Positions 45,750-55,402 of a stretch of 64,000 nucleotides of DNA are shown one piece after another. Position 1 is the first letter of the stretch; every line of letters starts with the position of its first letter. Both the position numbers and the translations under genes were made by a program. Origin of the DNA: Paenibacillus andongensis (GTDB lineage: Bacteria > Bacillota > Bacilli > Paenibacillales > NBRC-103111); NCBI RefSeq assembly GCF_025369935.1, contig NZ_CP104467.1, positions 2,177,001-2,241,000 of the forward strand. The letters run 5' to 3'. The notes under the pieces were generated by a model, which did no database searches, was not told the origin of the DNA, and saw only the letters and a program-made list of their open reading frames with translations.

Positions 45750-47633
45750 ATGGCTATACGTCTGCGAGAATATTCTTACGGTCAAATCAGGCTCGCTGAG
45801 GGACCGCTCAAGGCACGCTTCGAACTCAATAAACAATATGTCATGAGTTTAACGAATCAAAATCTGTTGCGAAACTTCTACCTAGAAGCCGGATTGTGGA
45901 GTTACAGCGGGAATGGGGGGACGACCAGTGCTTCGACCACGAGTAAAGACGGTCCCGAGCATTGGCATTGGGGGTGGGAATCCCCGACCTGCGAACTGCG
46001 TGGCCACATGATGGGGCATTGGTTGTCCGCTGCAGCACGAATCTATGCCCAAACCAAAGACCCAATGGTCAAAGCCAAGGCGGACACTATCGTCCAGGAG
46101 CTGGCACGTTGTCAGGAAGCGAACGGTGGGGAGTGGCTGGCGGCGTTCCCTGAATCGTATATGCATCGAATTGTCCAAGGCAAGTGGGTGTGGGCGCCAC
46201 ATTATACGGTCCATAAGTTATTGATGGGCCTCTATGAGATGTATAAGATCGCCGGAAATGATCAGGCATTGAAGATTATGGATAAAATGGCTTCCTGGTT
46301 TTATCGCTGGACAGAGCGATTCACCCGCGATCAAATGGACGATCTACTGGATATGGAAACCGGCGGGATGCTTGAAGTATGGGCGGATCTGTATGGATTG
46401 ACACAGGCCGTAGAGCACCGGGAGCTGATTTATCGGTATGATCGGAGACGCTTTTTCGATACTCTTCTAGCGGGAAAAGACGTGCTTACGAACAAACATG
46501 CGAATACGCAAATTCCAGAAATACTCGGCGCTGCACGAGCTTGGGAAGTGACCGGAGACGAGCGTTTCCGCCACATTGTTGAAGCGTTTTGGCAATGCGC
46601 AGTCACACAGCGCGGATACGTATGTACTGGGGCGGGGGACGATGCGGAGCTTTGGATGCCTCCTGGGCAAATTGCCGAACGGCTGGGCGTTGGACAAGAG
46701 CACTGCTGCAACTACAACATGATGCGATTGGCTCAAGTGCTTCTTCGTTGGACAGGTGATCCCATCTATGCCGATTATTGGGAGCGCAGATTTATCAATG
46801 GCGTGCTTGCGCACCAGAATGGCGAAACCGGTATGATCTCTTATTTCCTCGGTGTAGGGGCTGGCAGCAAGAAAACATGGGGGTCGCCTACGCAGCATTT
46901 CTGGTGCTGCCATGGCACTTTGATCCAGGCGAATGCTGCGTACGAGACGCCGATCTATTCAGAGGACGAGGAAGGCATTATTGTCAATCAATGGATTCCT
47001 TCCAAGCTGGAAACCGAATGGGAAGGAACCCGTACCAGCCTCAGTCTGACACAAAACGGGCAAAATGGGCTTTATCCGCTGAACGGATGGTCGGTTGAGG
47101 GAATGACGGCGATCACACGGGTCGATATTCCCTCCATTCCGGTGCATCGTCCGGATCACTTTGTCTATGACCTGACCGTTACGTGCGAGCAGCCGACCGA
47201 ATTGACCATTAAGCTTCGGCTGCCGTGGTGGCTCGCCGGAGAGCCTGTCATTTTAGTAAACGGAACCCCGCATTCAGGCACCTTTAAGCCGTCATCGTAC
47301 TGTGAAATCAGCGGCAAGTGGAGCAATGGCGATACAATTCACGTTGAGTTCCCTAAACGGCTCAGGGTCGAACCGCTTCCCGGACAATCTGGTACCGTAG
47401 CTTTCCTTGACGGACCCATTGTATTGGCAGGGCTTAGCCAAGAAGAAAGGCGTCTGTACGGCAATCTCGAGGATCCGGAATCCATGCTGATCCCGGATCG
47501 TGAGCGCAATCATAGCTGGTGGAATCCGGGGTATTACCGTACCAAGGATCAGGAGCGGGGAATCCGCTTCATTCCTTTGTATGAAGTGAAGGACGAAATG
47601 TATTCGGTTTATTTCCCGGTTGAGCGGCGTTAA
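45750..47633 (+). CDS. GH127/GH146-like beta-L-arabinofuranosidase (DUF1680)
   Basis: The 627-residue protein begins at ATG 45750 after GAGAGAGGT; the longer frame upstream lacks a ribosome site. An (alpha/alpha)6 barrel covers about 20-400 and beta-sandwiches follow. The Zn-thiolate active site of the family is preserved: E317 and C319 in QEHCCNYNM, and C386, C387 in FWCCHGT, matching E338, C340, C417 and C418 of Bifidobacterium HypBA1, with C386 as nucleophile. The family removes beta-L-arabinofuranose; some members act on other sugars. No signal peptide is present, so it works in the cytoplasm. ATGTATTGTACAT (45714-45726) upstream is a small palindrome that could be an AraC-type site. Confidence 0.9.
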   Translation: MAIRLREYSYGQIRLAEGPLKARFELNKQYVMSLTNQNLLRNFYLEAGLWSYSGNGGTTSASTTSKDGPEHWHWGWESPTCELRGHMMGHWLSAAARIYAQTKDPMVKAKADTIVQELARCQEANGGEWLAAFPESYMHRIVQGKWVWAPHYTVHKLLMGLYEMYKIAGNDQALKIMDKMASWFYRWTERFTRDQMDDLLDMETGGMLEVWADLYGLTQAVEHRELIYRYDRRRFFDTLLAGKDVLTNKHANTQIPEILGAARAWEVTGDERFRHIVEAFWQCAVTQRGYVCTGAGDDAELWMPPGQIAERLGVGQEHCCNYNMMRLAQVLLRWTGDPIYADYWERRFINGVLAHQNGETGMISYFLGVGAGSKKTWGSPTQHFWCCHGTLIQANAAYETPIYSEDEEGIIVNQWIPSKLETEWEGTRTSLSLTQNGQNGLYPLNGWSVEGMTAITRVDIPSIPVHRPDHFVYDLTVTCEQPTELTIKLRLPWWLAGEPVILVNGTPHSGTFKPSSYCEISGKWSNGDTIHVEFPKRLRVEPLPGQSGTVAFLDGPIVLAGLSQEERRLYGNLEDPESMLIPDRERNHSWWNPGYYRTKDQERGIRFIPLYEVKDEMYSVYFPVERR

Positions 47634-47653
47634 AGATAGCAGGGGGCAAGGAT

Positions 47654-47982
47654 ATGGCCCAGATCGATTCACAACTGGAGGATGTGGATCGCTATGTGTT
47701 TAGTTTAGCGACAGCTAATTTTGATATCCACCTTTTGGATAGTCCTAATTCTGAAGATGATTATCAGATAGCCAAGCATAATATTCTTTTCTATAAATCG
47801 GCAAGTATTGCGCTATCTCAGATACAGTCATGTCCGAATACAGCAATAATGCCGATATGTTCTGTCAAGAAGAGAGAACGATAGAGCAAATTGCGGGTGA
47901 AGTAGGAATGGGGTTTAGAACGTTCTATCGAATGTTTCAACAGAAGCACCAGATTTCAACAGGTGAACTCCGAAAAAAATGA
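47654..47982 (+). pseudogene. Remnant of an AraC-family regulator gene
   Basis: A clear ribosome site precedes ATG 47654, whose product starts MAQIDSQLEDVDRYVFSL and runs 76 codons. In another frame from 47830 to 47982, 50 codons end in EERTIEQIAGEVGMGFRTFYRMFQQKHQISTGELRKK-like AraC C-terminal helix-turn-helix. The two pieces probably belong to one ancestral gene with a large internal deletion and a frameshift. The C-terminal identity is fairly secure; the N-terminal part as the same gene is inferred. It fills most of the 391-bp gap between the GH127 gene and the next regulator. Confidence 0.65.
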
Positions 47983-47996
47983 GGCTCCGCTCATTT
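47977..47996 (-). terminator. Hairpin terminator for the minus-strand regulator operon
   Basis: Seven-base arms (47977-47983 and 47990-47996) enclose a 6-nt loop; read on the minus strand it runs into a T-run. It ends transcription from the kinase/regulator operon just past the regulator stop at 48025. Confidence 0.65.
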
Positions 47997-48024
47997 CAAA
48001 GATTCGGCTCCTTATCAGAAACTA

Positions 48025-49635
48025 TTAACCGTCGTTTCGATATTCTTGTGGGGTGCTGCCAAAGTGCTTTTTAAAGATTTTAATGAAATGAGGCGTGGCA
48101 AGAAAGCCTAGTTTGGAGCTGATGTCGGAAATCTTTAGATCGGTGCTTTTTAACAGATATGCCGCTTTATCCATGCGCAGCGCGAATAAATAATCGCCGA
48201 TGGTTTCTCCGGTTACGGTTTTATAGACTTTAGATAAATACACCGGATGGAGACCGATGTAGTCGGCAACCATCTGCAAGGACACGCCTTCGGAGAGATG
48301 CTCCTGAATAAAGGAACGGACTTTGGCCGTGATGATATTTTGAGTGCTCTCCAGATAGGTGCTGGAGCTTCTTTTCAAATTTGCTATTACTTTGGCGGCC
48401 CAGTCATATAAGCGCTGTTTGGATAAAAAGCTTGTTTTTCTAAGAAACAATTCAAAATCTTCGCCTATCTGCTCCTCCAGGTTACCGCCATTTTTGAGAA
48501 TGCCGATCGAAAGCGAAGAGGACAAGTACAAGAAGACAGAAAACAACTGGTCGTAAGTATAGTCAGCCTCGGGGCTCGATAACTGAAGGGTATGCTCCAA
48601 TTTCATAAGGGCTTCGTCCCAACTGCCTGATTCGAGCAATTGAGGGAGAAGTGGGGGTTCGAACAAGTTGATCGGTGACGACTCGAGTAGGTTGTTCGAT
48701 TCGTCATCGCCAAGCGTAATGAAGTAGCTTTTATTCGCTCCTACATTTCGGTTGATCGTGGAAACGGCTTGTTGATATAACTCGGCGATCGAGTCAGGAA
48801 ACACGCTGACCGGACTTAGACAAATCGATATATTGCCTTTCAAATAGGTCTGGACATGGTTTTGCAGCTTCACCGCGAAAGAATCGACTAGCTTCATCGC
48901 TTCCGTACGTTCCCGCGGCTTAAAGAGAAAGACAAGATATCCTTGCTCGGAAGTGCCGTGCCATAATTCAAAAACGTCTTGAAACACTTCTTCCGCGATA
49001 TTCGTCACGGCATACTCCAGCAAGGAGAGAGACTTCAGGTCGTAGCCAGAGAAATCTTCTTCGAGGCGCACGAGCATGAGCATAAAAGGGTCACCTTTTT
49101 GGAAAGACAATCTCAATAGGGAAAGGCGTTCCTGCAGTACAGAAGCTGGCATCGGCTTCTTCTTGAGCAGGTCGCCCAGTAATTGGTCTTTTAGCAAGGG
49201 AAGGTTGGATTGAAGCGTATATTGAATACGCTGATAGGAGCTGATCTCTTTCCATTCGGCTTGAAGCGTTTCGATAGCGCTTTGGACGGAGGCCACCAGC
49301 TCCTCAATCACGACAGGTTTGAGCAAATAGTTAAAAGCACTTTGCTGCATCGCTTTCTGTGCATATAGAAAATCGTCATGGCCAGATAAAATAATGCATT
49401 TTACCTTTCGGGACAACCGGTTGATGTGCTCGATCAATTCGAGACCGTCCATCTCCGGCATCCGAATATCGGTAATAAGTACATCGATTGCTTGTTCCTC
49501 TGCAATCTTCAGCGCATCGGCGGCGGAATATGCCTGATACACGGCCTCGATTCCGTAATCCGACCAAGGGATCGTCAGTGCAAGGCTGTCGACGACCGTT
49601 TTCTCATCATCCACGATTAATAATTGATACATCAT
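48025..49635 (-). CDS. Response regulator, receiver plus AraC domain (YesN-type)
   Basis: The 536-residue protein starts at ATG 49635 (or the adjacent second ATG) after GGAGGGAT, directly following the kinase stop. The receiver (about 1-120) shows D56 in DVLITDIRMPEMDG and K in YLLKPV. A long middle region separates it from the C-terminal AraC domain with LKISDISSKLGFLATPHFIKIFKKHFG. It pairs with the kinase at 49636-51312 and, by position, likely controls the divergent binding protein-permease genes. Confidence 0.93.
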   Translation of the reverse strand: MMYQLLIVDDEKTVVDSLALTIPWSDYGIEAVYQAYSAADALKIAEEQAIDVLITDIRMPEMDGLELIEHINRLSRKVKCIILSGHDDFLYAQKAMQQSAFNYLLKPVVIEELVASVQSAIETLQAEWKEISSYQRIQYTLQSNLPLLKDQLLGDLLKKKPMPASVLQERLSLLRLSFQKGDPFMLMLVRLEEDFSGYDLKSLSLLEYAVTNIAEEVFQDVFELWHGTSEQGYLVFLFKPRERTEAMKLVDSFAVKLQNHVQTYLKGNISICLSPVSVFPDSIAELYQQAVSTINRNVGANKSYFITLGDDESNNLLESSPINLFEPPLLPQLLESGSWDEALMKLEHTLQLSSPEADYTYDQLFSVFLYLSSSLSIGILKNGGNLEEQIGEDFELFLRKTSFLSKQRLYDWAAKVIANLKRSSSTYLESTQNIITAKVRSFIQEHLSEGVSLQMVADYIGLHPVYLSKVYKTVTGETIGDYLFALRMDKAAYLLKSTDLKISDISSKLGFLATPHFIKIFKKHFGSTPQEYRNDG

Positions 49636-51312
49636 TTATCCCTCCGAATTTTCAAGATTGCCCCAATACAAGCTGATACTTAAACCCCCGAGCGAGCTAT
49701 GTCCGAACTCCATCCCTGAAAACTTGCTGAAATGAATGCCTAGACGCTGCTGAATATTCCAAAGCGCACATCCCATCGTGTCGTCGAGCGGCTGTTTGAT
49801 TTTGAGCTTTAGCGTTCTGATTTCATCCTCCGTCATGCCTCGCCCGTCATCCTCAACGGTGATCCGATAGCCAATATCGGTTTCCGTTCCTGTGACGATG
49901 ACCTTGCCGGCCGACTGTTTTTTTTCGATCCCGTGGATGATGCTGTTTTCGACCAAAGGCTGGATGAGCAATTTTGGAATGATCAAACCGTTCATGGAGT
50001 CGGGGATTCGAATCTCATAATGCAGCCTGTCCATTCGCAGCTTCTGGATGGCCAAGTATTTGTTTACGACGGCCATCTCTTTTTGCACCGTTGTCATCGG
50101 CTCTTCGAGCCGGGTAGTGTACCGGAAATATTCGGCCAAATTTTGCGTCATCGCGGTAATAGCCTCATCGTGGCCAAGGCGCACTGAATTGTTGATGAAA
50201 AATAGACAGTTATACAAGAAATGAGGATTGATTTGGGCTTGCAATTGCTTCAGTACGGCCTCGCGGGATATGATCTTTTCTTTGTAAACCTTTTCGATGA
50301 GCTCTTCGATCTGGGCGGCCATTTCGTTGAAGTTGGCATACAGAAAATCGAACTCGTTGTTGGTACGGCGGCGAATCCTTGCTTTGAAATCGCCGTTTTT
50401 GAGCAGGCGAACTCCCTTTAGCAGTTCAAGCATCGGGATTTGAAATTTTCGGTACAACGAGGAGACGATCACAATGCCGGCCGCGAATAGGACGGCGCAG
50501 GATAAGTAAAATAATTTTTTGGTTTTGACAATGGGGTTTAAAGCGAGACCAAGCGGCATGTAATCGATCATGTACAAGCCCAGCTTTTGCGATTTCACAT
50601 AGTTCACCAGATACTTATTATCCTGAAGATTGACGATCTCCGTGCCAGAATCCGAACGGATACCGCCCGCCAAAGCCTGAATCAAGTTTTGTGTCCTTGT
50701 GAGATCGGAGCTTGAATTCATTATTAAAGACATCCCTTGTTTATAGAAGAAAGGATCGTTCTTGTCCTGTTGCTTTGAATCGTCAAGAAGTTTAGTTAAA
50801 TTATCCTTCGGAAAGGTGATTTGAATGGTGAAATCCTGTTCCACCTTTTCTTTTACGAAAACATTGGAGGCGGAGTCTAACATCCATTCCGTGGCGTTTC
50901 TGGCTGGAGGGGCCTTGAGACCCGTTATCGATGTACCGATCCACTGATGAATAATGGGAGACCAGATGCCGACGTGGTTGGTCCAACCTTCCGATAAACT
51001 TTGATACGTCAATTTGTTGGAAAGATCGCCGATCAACCGCACTTGATCATAAGAATCCATGATATCCATTGATGGAAGCAAGGCAACCAACCTGTCCTTG
51101 TCGATCGACACGGCAAGCATGTCCAATTGTTCCACATTTCGATCGAGATTATTAACCGCCGCTTGAACCTGATTCAAATTGCTGCTTTGGATGTCCGATT
51201 GGACGATATTCAAACTTGTGTTTATGGAATACGTATACATACCGAGAATGCATATGGTGGAAACGAGAACAAGCAAATTTAATGTAATAAAGGTTTTATA
51301 GTTTTTGAGCAT
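49636..51312 (-). CDS. Membrane sensor histidine kinase (YesM/LytS-type)
   Basis: The 558-residue start at ATG 51312 (MLKNYKTFITLNLLV) follows AAAGGAG; 25 codons further upstream lack a ribosome site. A first membrane helix (about 8-30), an extracytoplasmic region, a second helix near 260-285, HAMP, and a His_kinase domain with H364 in LQAQINPHFLYNCL precede an ATPase with LVENSIIHG and DDGRGM. The regulator gene begins immediately after its stop, implying coupled translation. Its transcript diverges from the importer at 51642. Confidence 0.92.
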   Translation of the reverse strand: MLKNYKTFITLNLLVLVSTICILGMYTYSINTSLNIVQSDIQSSNLNQVQAAVNNLDRNVEQLDMLAVSIDKDRLVALLPSMDIMDSYDQVRLIGDLSNKLTYQSLSEGWTNHVGIWSPIIHQWIGTSITGLKAPPARNATEWMLDSASNVFVKEKVEQDFTIQITFPKDNLTKLLDDSKQQDKNDPFFYKQGMSLIMNSSSDLTRTQNLIQALAGGIRSDSGTEIVNLQDNKYLVNYVKSQKLGLYMIDYMPLGLALNPIVKTKKLFYLSCAVLFAAGIVIVSSLYRKFQIPMLELLKGVRLLKNGDFKARIRRRTNNEFDFLYANFNEMAAQIEELIEKVYKEKIISREAVLKQLQAQINPHFLYNCLFFINNSVRLGHDEAITAMTQNLAEYFRYTTRLEEPMTTVQKEMAVVNKYLAIQKLRMDRLHYEIRIPDSMNGLIIPKLLIQPLVENSIIHGIEKKQSAGKVIVTGTETDIGYRITVEDDGRGMTEDEIRTLKLKIKQPLDDTMGCALWNIQQRLGIHFSKFSGMEFGHSSLGGLSISLYWGNLENSEG

Positions 51313-51572
51313 CCGGATGCTCCTTTCGGCATTGATAGCCCCATTGTAGTCGTGATTCAAAGTGAATACAACTTGGAAAAGCTGCATGTTTGGATTGCGT
51401 TATTGCAAGTTTGTTTTACGCTATGTGCGGGTGGAGTAATAAGGTTGGAACAAAAGGGAATATGTGCAATAAATCGGGGTAACTTACGAACGTGAAGCTG
51501 CATGTACAATGAGCCGTATGTTCATGCATGAAGTTTAGAATGAACTATCTGATGTTTATTTTGAGCTATATC

Positions 51573-51597
51573 AGGACAATGTGCAGTGTCCTATACT
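51573..51597 (+). promoter_or_regulatory. Candidate activator-dependent promoter of the third importer
   Basis: TATACT (51592-51597) makes a fair -10 about 45 bp before the binding protein gene, but no -35 hexamer is present. In its place an inverted repeat AGGACA (51573-51578) / TGTCCT (51587-51592) appears. A second one, TGCATG/CATGCA, lies near 51499-51528. These may be sites for the divergently encoded AraC-type regulator. Confidence 0.35.
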
Positions 51598-51641
51598 GAT
51601 GAAGCGAGGAACAATCAAATTATTGAGAGGGGTTTTTAGGA

Positions 51642-53369
51642 ATGGCCAGAAAGTCGAAGTTCGCAGCTACATCGCTTGTCGCAGTCATAAGTCTGGGATC
51701 CATTGTCGCTTGCAGTTCCCAGCCTTCTGACAAGTCGGCTTCATCATCGGCACCATCAAATCAAACGACCGAATCCAAGCTCCATATTGTGAACGGCAAG
51801 ATTGATCCTCCGGTTACGCTGACCACGGTAAGGTATACGGAAAATTCAATTACTTATAAGAATGGAGAAACCATCGAAAATAACGTCCATACCAAGTGGG
51901 CGAAAGATACGCTCGGAGTGGATATCAAGACGCTCTGGTCCTCTCCGGTAGGTGATGGATCCTTCGATACGAAGCTGAAATTAATGCTTGCTTCCGGGGA
52001 CAAACTTCCGGATGTCATCTTTTCCGCCACTAAAGATACGGTAAATATGTTAATTGATTCCGGTAAAGTCATGCCTATTACCAGCGCATTTGAGAAATAT
52101 GCCGGGAAGGCTTGGAAAGATGCTGTGGCAGAGCAGCCGGATGCATGGCTGCCGTACCAACGAGGGAAAGAGAAAATGGCTCTTCCGACGCTTCAGGAAC
52201 CCATCAGTGGTTCCGCACCGGTTCTTTGGATCCGGAAAGACTGGTTGGATAAGCTTGGTCTGCAAGCACCTAAATCGCTGACCGATTTGGAAGCGATCAT
52301 GGACGCCTTCGCTAACCAAGACCCGGATGGCAATGGGAAGAAAGATACGATCCCGTTTGACTTCGCTATGAAGGATACCATGGTTGGCTATCCTGTCGGC
52401 GATATCTCTTGGTTATTTGGAGATTTCGGAACGGTGCCGAGTCAGTGGAACAAAGATGCGAATGGAAACCTTGCTTACGGTTCCGTTCAACCCGGCGCTA
52501 AATTAGCCCTTGGCAAGCTAAGGGACTGGAAGAGCAAGGGGTATATTCCCGACGATGTTGCGCTTAATGATTGGAATAAAATCGTACAGGACGTAGCATC
52601 TGGGAAAGTGGGGATCATTGGCGGAGCGACCTGGTTTCCGAATTATCCGGGATCCATGGTCTATGCGAAGGATCCCAAAGCGGATTATGAACCCTACGCG
52701 ATCCCTGCTGGACCGGATGGGAAAAGTGGAGTAAGAATTACTGCTTCTCAGGGCGGCGCTACTGTCATTAGCAAGGATATCTCGCCAGAGGCGCTGGAAG
52801 CCTATTTTCATTACATGAATACCCTGTGGGATGCGACGAACTCTGAGGATCCTCTCGTCCTGAAAGGCTTTCAAGAGAATTATGACTATGTCATCCAAGA
52901 CGGCAAAGCTGTATTTGACAAGGATAAAATTCCGGGCGGGCAAGTATCAACGAAGAGTTATGTGTTAGGAGGGTGGATTTCGCCATCCAAATCTAGAATG
53001 ATTGCCATGCTCAAAGACATTGCATTAGAGAAAACCCTTACCGCCAACGAGATGGCAATTAATAATATGCTGAATGGCAGTGATCCCTATGCTGACAAAA
53101 ACCCAATGCAGTCCGCGTTTAATAAAGCATTCTTAATAACCGCTGATCAAGCCAAAATTGCCATGCCTAATCTGTTTCAAGGGCCAACGACTTCCACCCA
53201 AAGCTCGCGAAGCGAGTTTTTGAACAAGCTGGAAATGGATACTTTCACACAGATTATCTACTCGAAAGCACCTGTTGAGGAGTTTGACAATTTCGTAACG
53301 AAGTGGAAGTCCTCTGGCGGTGACCAGATTACGAAAGAAGTTAACGATTGGTTTAATTCGGTAAAATAA
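51642..53369 (+). CDS. Large solute-binding lipoprotein of the LplA type
   Basis: The 575-residue protein starts at ATG 51642 after TTGAGAGGGG. The lipobox VAC with C24 is followed by a Ser/Ala-rich tether. The extracellular domain is the long family-1 type associated with LplB/LplC permeases, with TLTTVRYTENSI near its start and DPDGNGKKDTIPFDF, a Ca-site-like loop common in this group. It is followed by two permease genes, so the order differs from the 20.5-kb importer (permeases first). The ligand is not identifiable; the downstream GH78 and esterases point to rhamnose-containing oligosaccharides. Confidence 0.92.
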   Translation: MARKSKFAATSLVAVISLGSIVACSSQPSDKSASSSAPSNQTTESKLHIVNGKIDPPVTLTTVRYTENSITYKNGETIENNVHTKWAKDTLGVDIKTLWSSPVGDGSFDTKLKLMLASGDKLPDVIFSATKDTVNMLIDSGKVMPITSAFEKYAGKAWKDAVAEQPDAWLPYQRGKEKMALPTLQEPISGSAPVLWIRKDWLDKLGLQAPKSLTDLEAIMDAFANQDPDGNGKKDTIPFDFAMKDTMVGYPVGDISWLFGDFGTVPSQWNKDANGNLAYGSVQPGAKLALGKLRDWKSKGYIPDDVALNDWNKIVQDVASGKVGIIGGATWFPNYPGSMVYAKDPKADYEPYAIPAGPDGKSGVRITASQGGATVISKDISPEALEAYFHYMNTLWDATNSEDPLVLKGFQENYDYVIQDGKAVFDKDKIPGGQVSTKSYVLGGWISPSKSRMIAMLKDIALEKTLTANEMAINNMLNGSDPYADKNPMQSAFNKAFLITADQAKIAMPNLFQGPTTSTQSSRSEFLNKLEMDTFTQIIYSKAPVEEFDNFVTKWKSSGGDQITKEVNDWFNSVK

Positions 53370-53377
53370 CAAATCGA

Positions 53378-53405
53378 GGGGGCAGGCATTGATCGTGCCT
53401 CCCCC
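53378..53405 (+). promoter_or_regulatory. Intercistronic hairpin between binding protein and permease genes
   Basis: GGGGG-C-AGGCA (53378-53388) pairs with TGCCTCCCCC (53396-53405), with one bulged C and a 7-nt loop. It is positioned like the 8586-8632 hairpin and may raise binding protein level over permeases. The longest frame of the permease gene would start within it, so ATG 53434 is preferred. Confidence 0.65.
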
Positions 53406-53433
53406 CTTATTATGTGAATGGGGAGTGGCAAAC

Positions 53434-54375
53434 ATGGAAGCCGTACAGCAATTGGCGGAACATAAAGCCTTGCAGAGAAGGAAACGACGGAGCGACAACT
53501 GGCAGTTATATCTAATGCTCCTTCCGGCCGTCATACTGACACTTATTTTTATTTATGCGCCTATGGGCGGAATCGTCATGGCTTTTCAGGATTATAAGCC
53601 GTATTCGGGGATTCTTCACTCCAAATGGGTAGGAATGGACAATTTCAAGTTTTTGTTCACGTACCCTGACGGTAAACAAGTCATCTGGAATACGTTCATC
53701 ATCGCTGTACTCAAGATCGTTTTCGGTACAATCGCAACATTCACTTTTGCACTTTTGCTGAACGAGGCTCGTCAAAAATTCATGAGAAATACGATTCAAA
53801 CGATTGTGTTTCTGCCGCACTTTTTATCATGGGTTGTTTTGGGCGGCGTGTTTATGGAAATATTGGCTCCGAACGGAGGGCTTGTCAATCAATTTCTGCA
53901 GGACGCCTTCGGCATCAAGCCGATCTTCTTCCTTGGGGATAATCGCTATTTCCGGGCTACCATTGTCGTAACCGACATCTGGAAAGAATTCGGATACGGT
54001 TCGATTCTTTTTCTGGCGGCGTTAGCGGGCATTAATCCATCGTTATATGAGGCAGCTGAAATCGACGGTGCGGGAAGGTGGAAGATGACGCAGCATATCA
54101 CGATTCCGTCGCTCGTCCCTACCCTCGTCGTCGTTGTCACCTTGTCCCTCAGCCAAGTGCTAAATGCCGGCTTCGACCAAATTTTTAATATGTACAATCC
54201 GCTGGTTTATCAGACCGGCGATATTATAGATACCTTTGTATACCGTATGGGTCTTATCGGCGGAAACTTCAGTGTTTCCACCGCGATCGGTCTTTTTAAG
54301 TCTGTCGTCGGACTTGTGTTGATCATTGCCTCGTACCGGCTTGCGGGGAAATTTGCGGGCTACAAAATATTTTAA
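53434..54375 (+). CDS. ABC importer permease, LplB type
   Basis: The 313-residue membrane protein starts at ATG 53434 with GGGGAGTGG upstream. The first helix (YLMLLPAVILTLIFIY) is followed by PMGGIVMAFQDYKPY, as in the permease at 20571. The EAA loop is SLYEAAEIDGAGRWKM. It forms a pair with the next gene 21 bp downstream and takes substrate from the 51642-53369 binding protein; the ATPase must come from elsewhere. Confidence 0.92.
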   Translation: MEAVQQLAEHKALQRRKRRSDNWQLYLMLLPAVILTLIFIYAPMGGIVMAFQDYKPYSGILHSKWVGMDNFKFLFTYPDGKQVIWNTFIIAVLKIVFGTIATFTFALLLNEARQKFMRNTIQTIVFLPHFLSWVVLGGVFMEILAPNGGLVNQFLQDAFGIKPIFFLGDNRYFRATIVVTDIWKEFGYGSILFLAALAGINPSLYEAAEIDGAGRWKMTQHITIPSLVPTLVVVVTLSLSQVLNAGFDQIFNMYNPLVYQTGDIIDTFVYRMGLIGGNFSVSTAIGLFKSVVGLVLIIASYRLAGKFAGYKIF

Positions 54376-54396
54376 AAAAGAGAGGAGAGGACAGAA

Positions 54397-55272
54397 ATGC
54401 TTAGAGCAAGATCAGGATACAAGGTATTTCAAAGCGCTAATTATTTATTTTTAAGTTTGCTTGCCCTTCTTTGTCTGATTCCAATGGTTCATGTAGTATC
54501 TGTCTCGTTCAGCTCCGCCCCTGCGGTTGCCGCGCACGAGGTTACGTTTTGGCCAATCGGGCCCACCTTATTTTCGTATAAGAAAGCACTGGGGAGTCCC
54601 GAGCTATATCATTCTGCTCTCGTTTCGGTAGAGCGAATCCTTCTCAGCTTTGTCATCGGGTTAACGATCACTTGCATGGCCGCTTATGTCCTGTCTAAAG
54701 GCGAAGGCCGCGACGGGATTGGAGGGTATAAGTTCTTTGTCGGATTCTTCGTATTCGCAATGCTATTTAACGGCGGAATGATTCCTATGTATTTGGTCGT
54801 AACGAAAATCGGGCTGTACGACTCCATCTGGGCACTGGTCCTCCCGGGGGCCGTTAACATTTTCAACCTGATTCTCGTCATGAATTTTTTCAAAGCCCTT
54901 CCCAAGGAACTGGAAGAAGCGGCATTTATGGACGGGGCCAATCATTGGACCGTATTCAACAAGCTTTTCTTGCCTTTATCCATTCCCGTGTTGGCGACGG
55001 TCGGATTGTTTTTGATCGTAAACGACTGGAACGAGTGGCTGGCCGGAAGCATCTATATGAAACCGAATCATGTACCGCTCGCTACTTATCTGAAATCCAT
55101 CATTAGTATGCCCGAAATCAATTCCAATAATGTCAAAGTATTGGCCCAAACGAATTTTCAGGCACTCATGTCCGCACAGATTGTGATCGGTGCAGTCCCG
55201 ATTCTGGTTATTTATCCGGTGCTGCAACGCTTTTTTGCAGCCGGGCTTGTCATTGGTGCCGTTAAGGAATAG
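54397..55272 (+). CDS. ABC importer permease, LplC type
   Basis: The 291-residue membrane protein follows AGAGGAGAGG. The EAA loop reads ELEEAAFMDGANHWTVF and the C-terminus ends VIGAVKE, typical of the LplC group, and NGGMIPMYLVV in the middle also marks it. It completes the third importer. The following gap to the SGNH gene (130 bp) has no clear terminator, so the downstream esterase and rhamnosidase may share the transcript. Confidence 0.92.
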   Translation: MLRARSGYKVFQSANYLFLSLLALLCLIPMVHVVSVSFSSAPAVAAHEVTFWPIGPTLFSYKKALGSPELYHSALVSVERILLSFVIGLTITCMAAYVLSKGEGRDGIGGYKFFVGFFVFAMLFNGGMIPMYLVVTKIGLYDSIWALVLPGAVNIFNLILVMNFFKALPKELEEAAFMDGANHWTVFNKLFLPLSIPVLATVGLFLIVNDWNEWLAGSIYMKPNHVPLATYLKSIISMPEINSNNVKVLAQTNFQALMSAQIVIGAVPILVIYPVLQRFFAAGLVIGAVKE

Positions 55273-55402
55273 ATAGGTCTCTCTTGGTCTGGCTACTTGT
55301 ATGGCAATGAAGGCTCAATCGAAAAAAGCGAAGAAAAAGATTAATTTGGATTCGGAACCGCGCAGTGGCAGACCAGAATTATTGATATCGGGGGAGGTAT
55401 CT

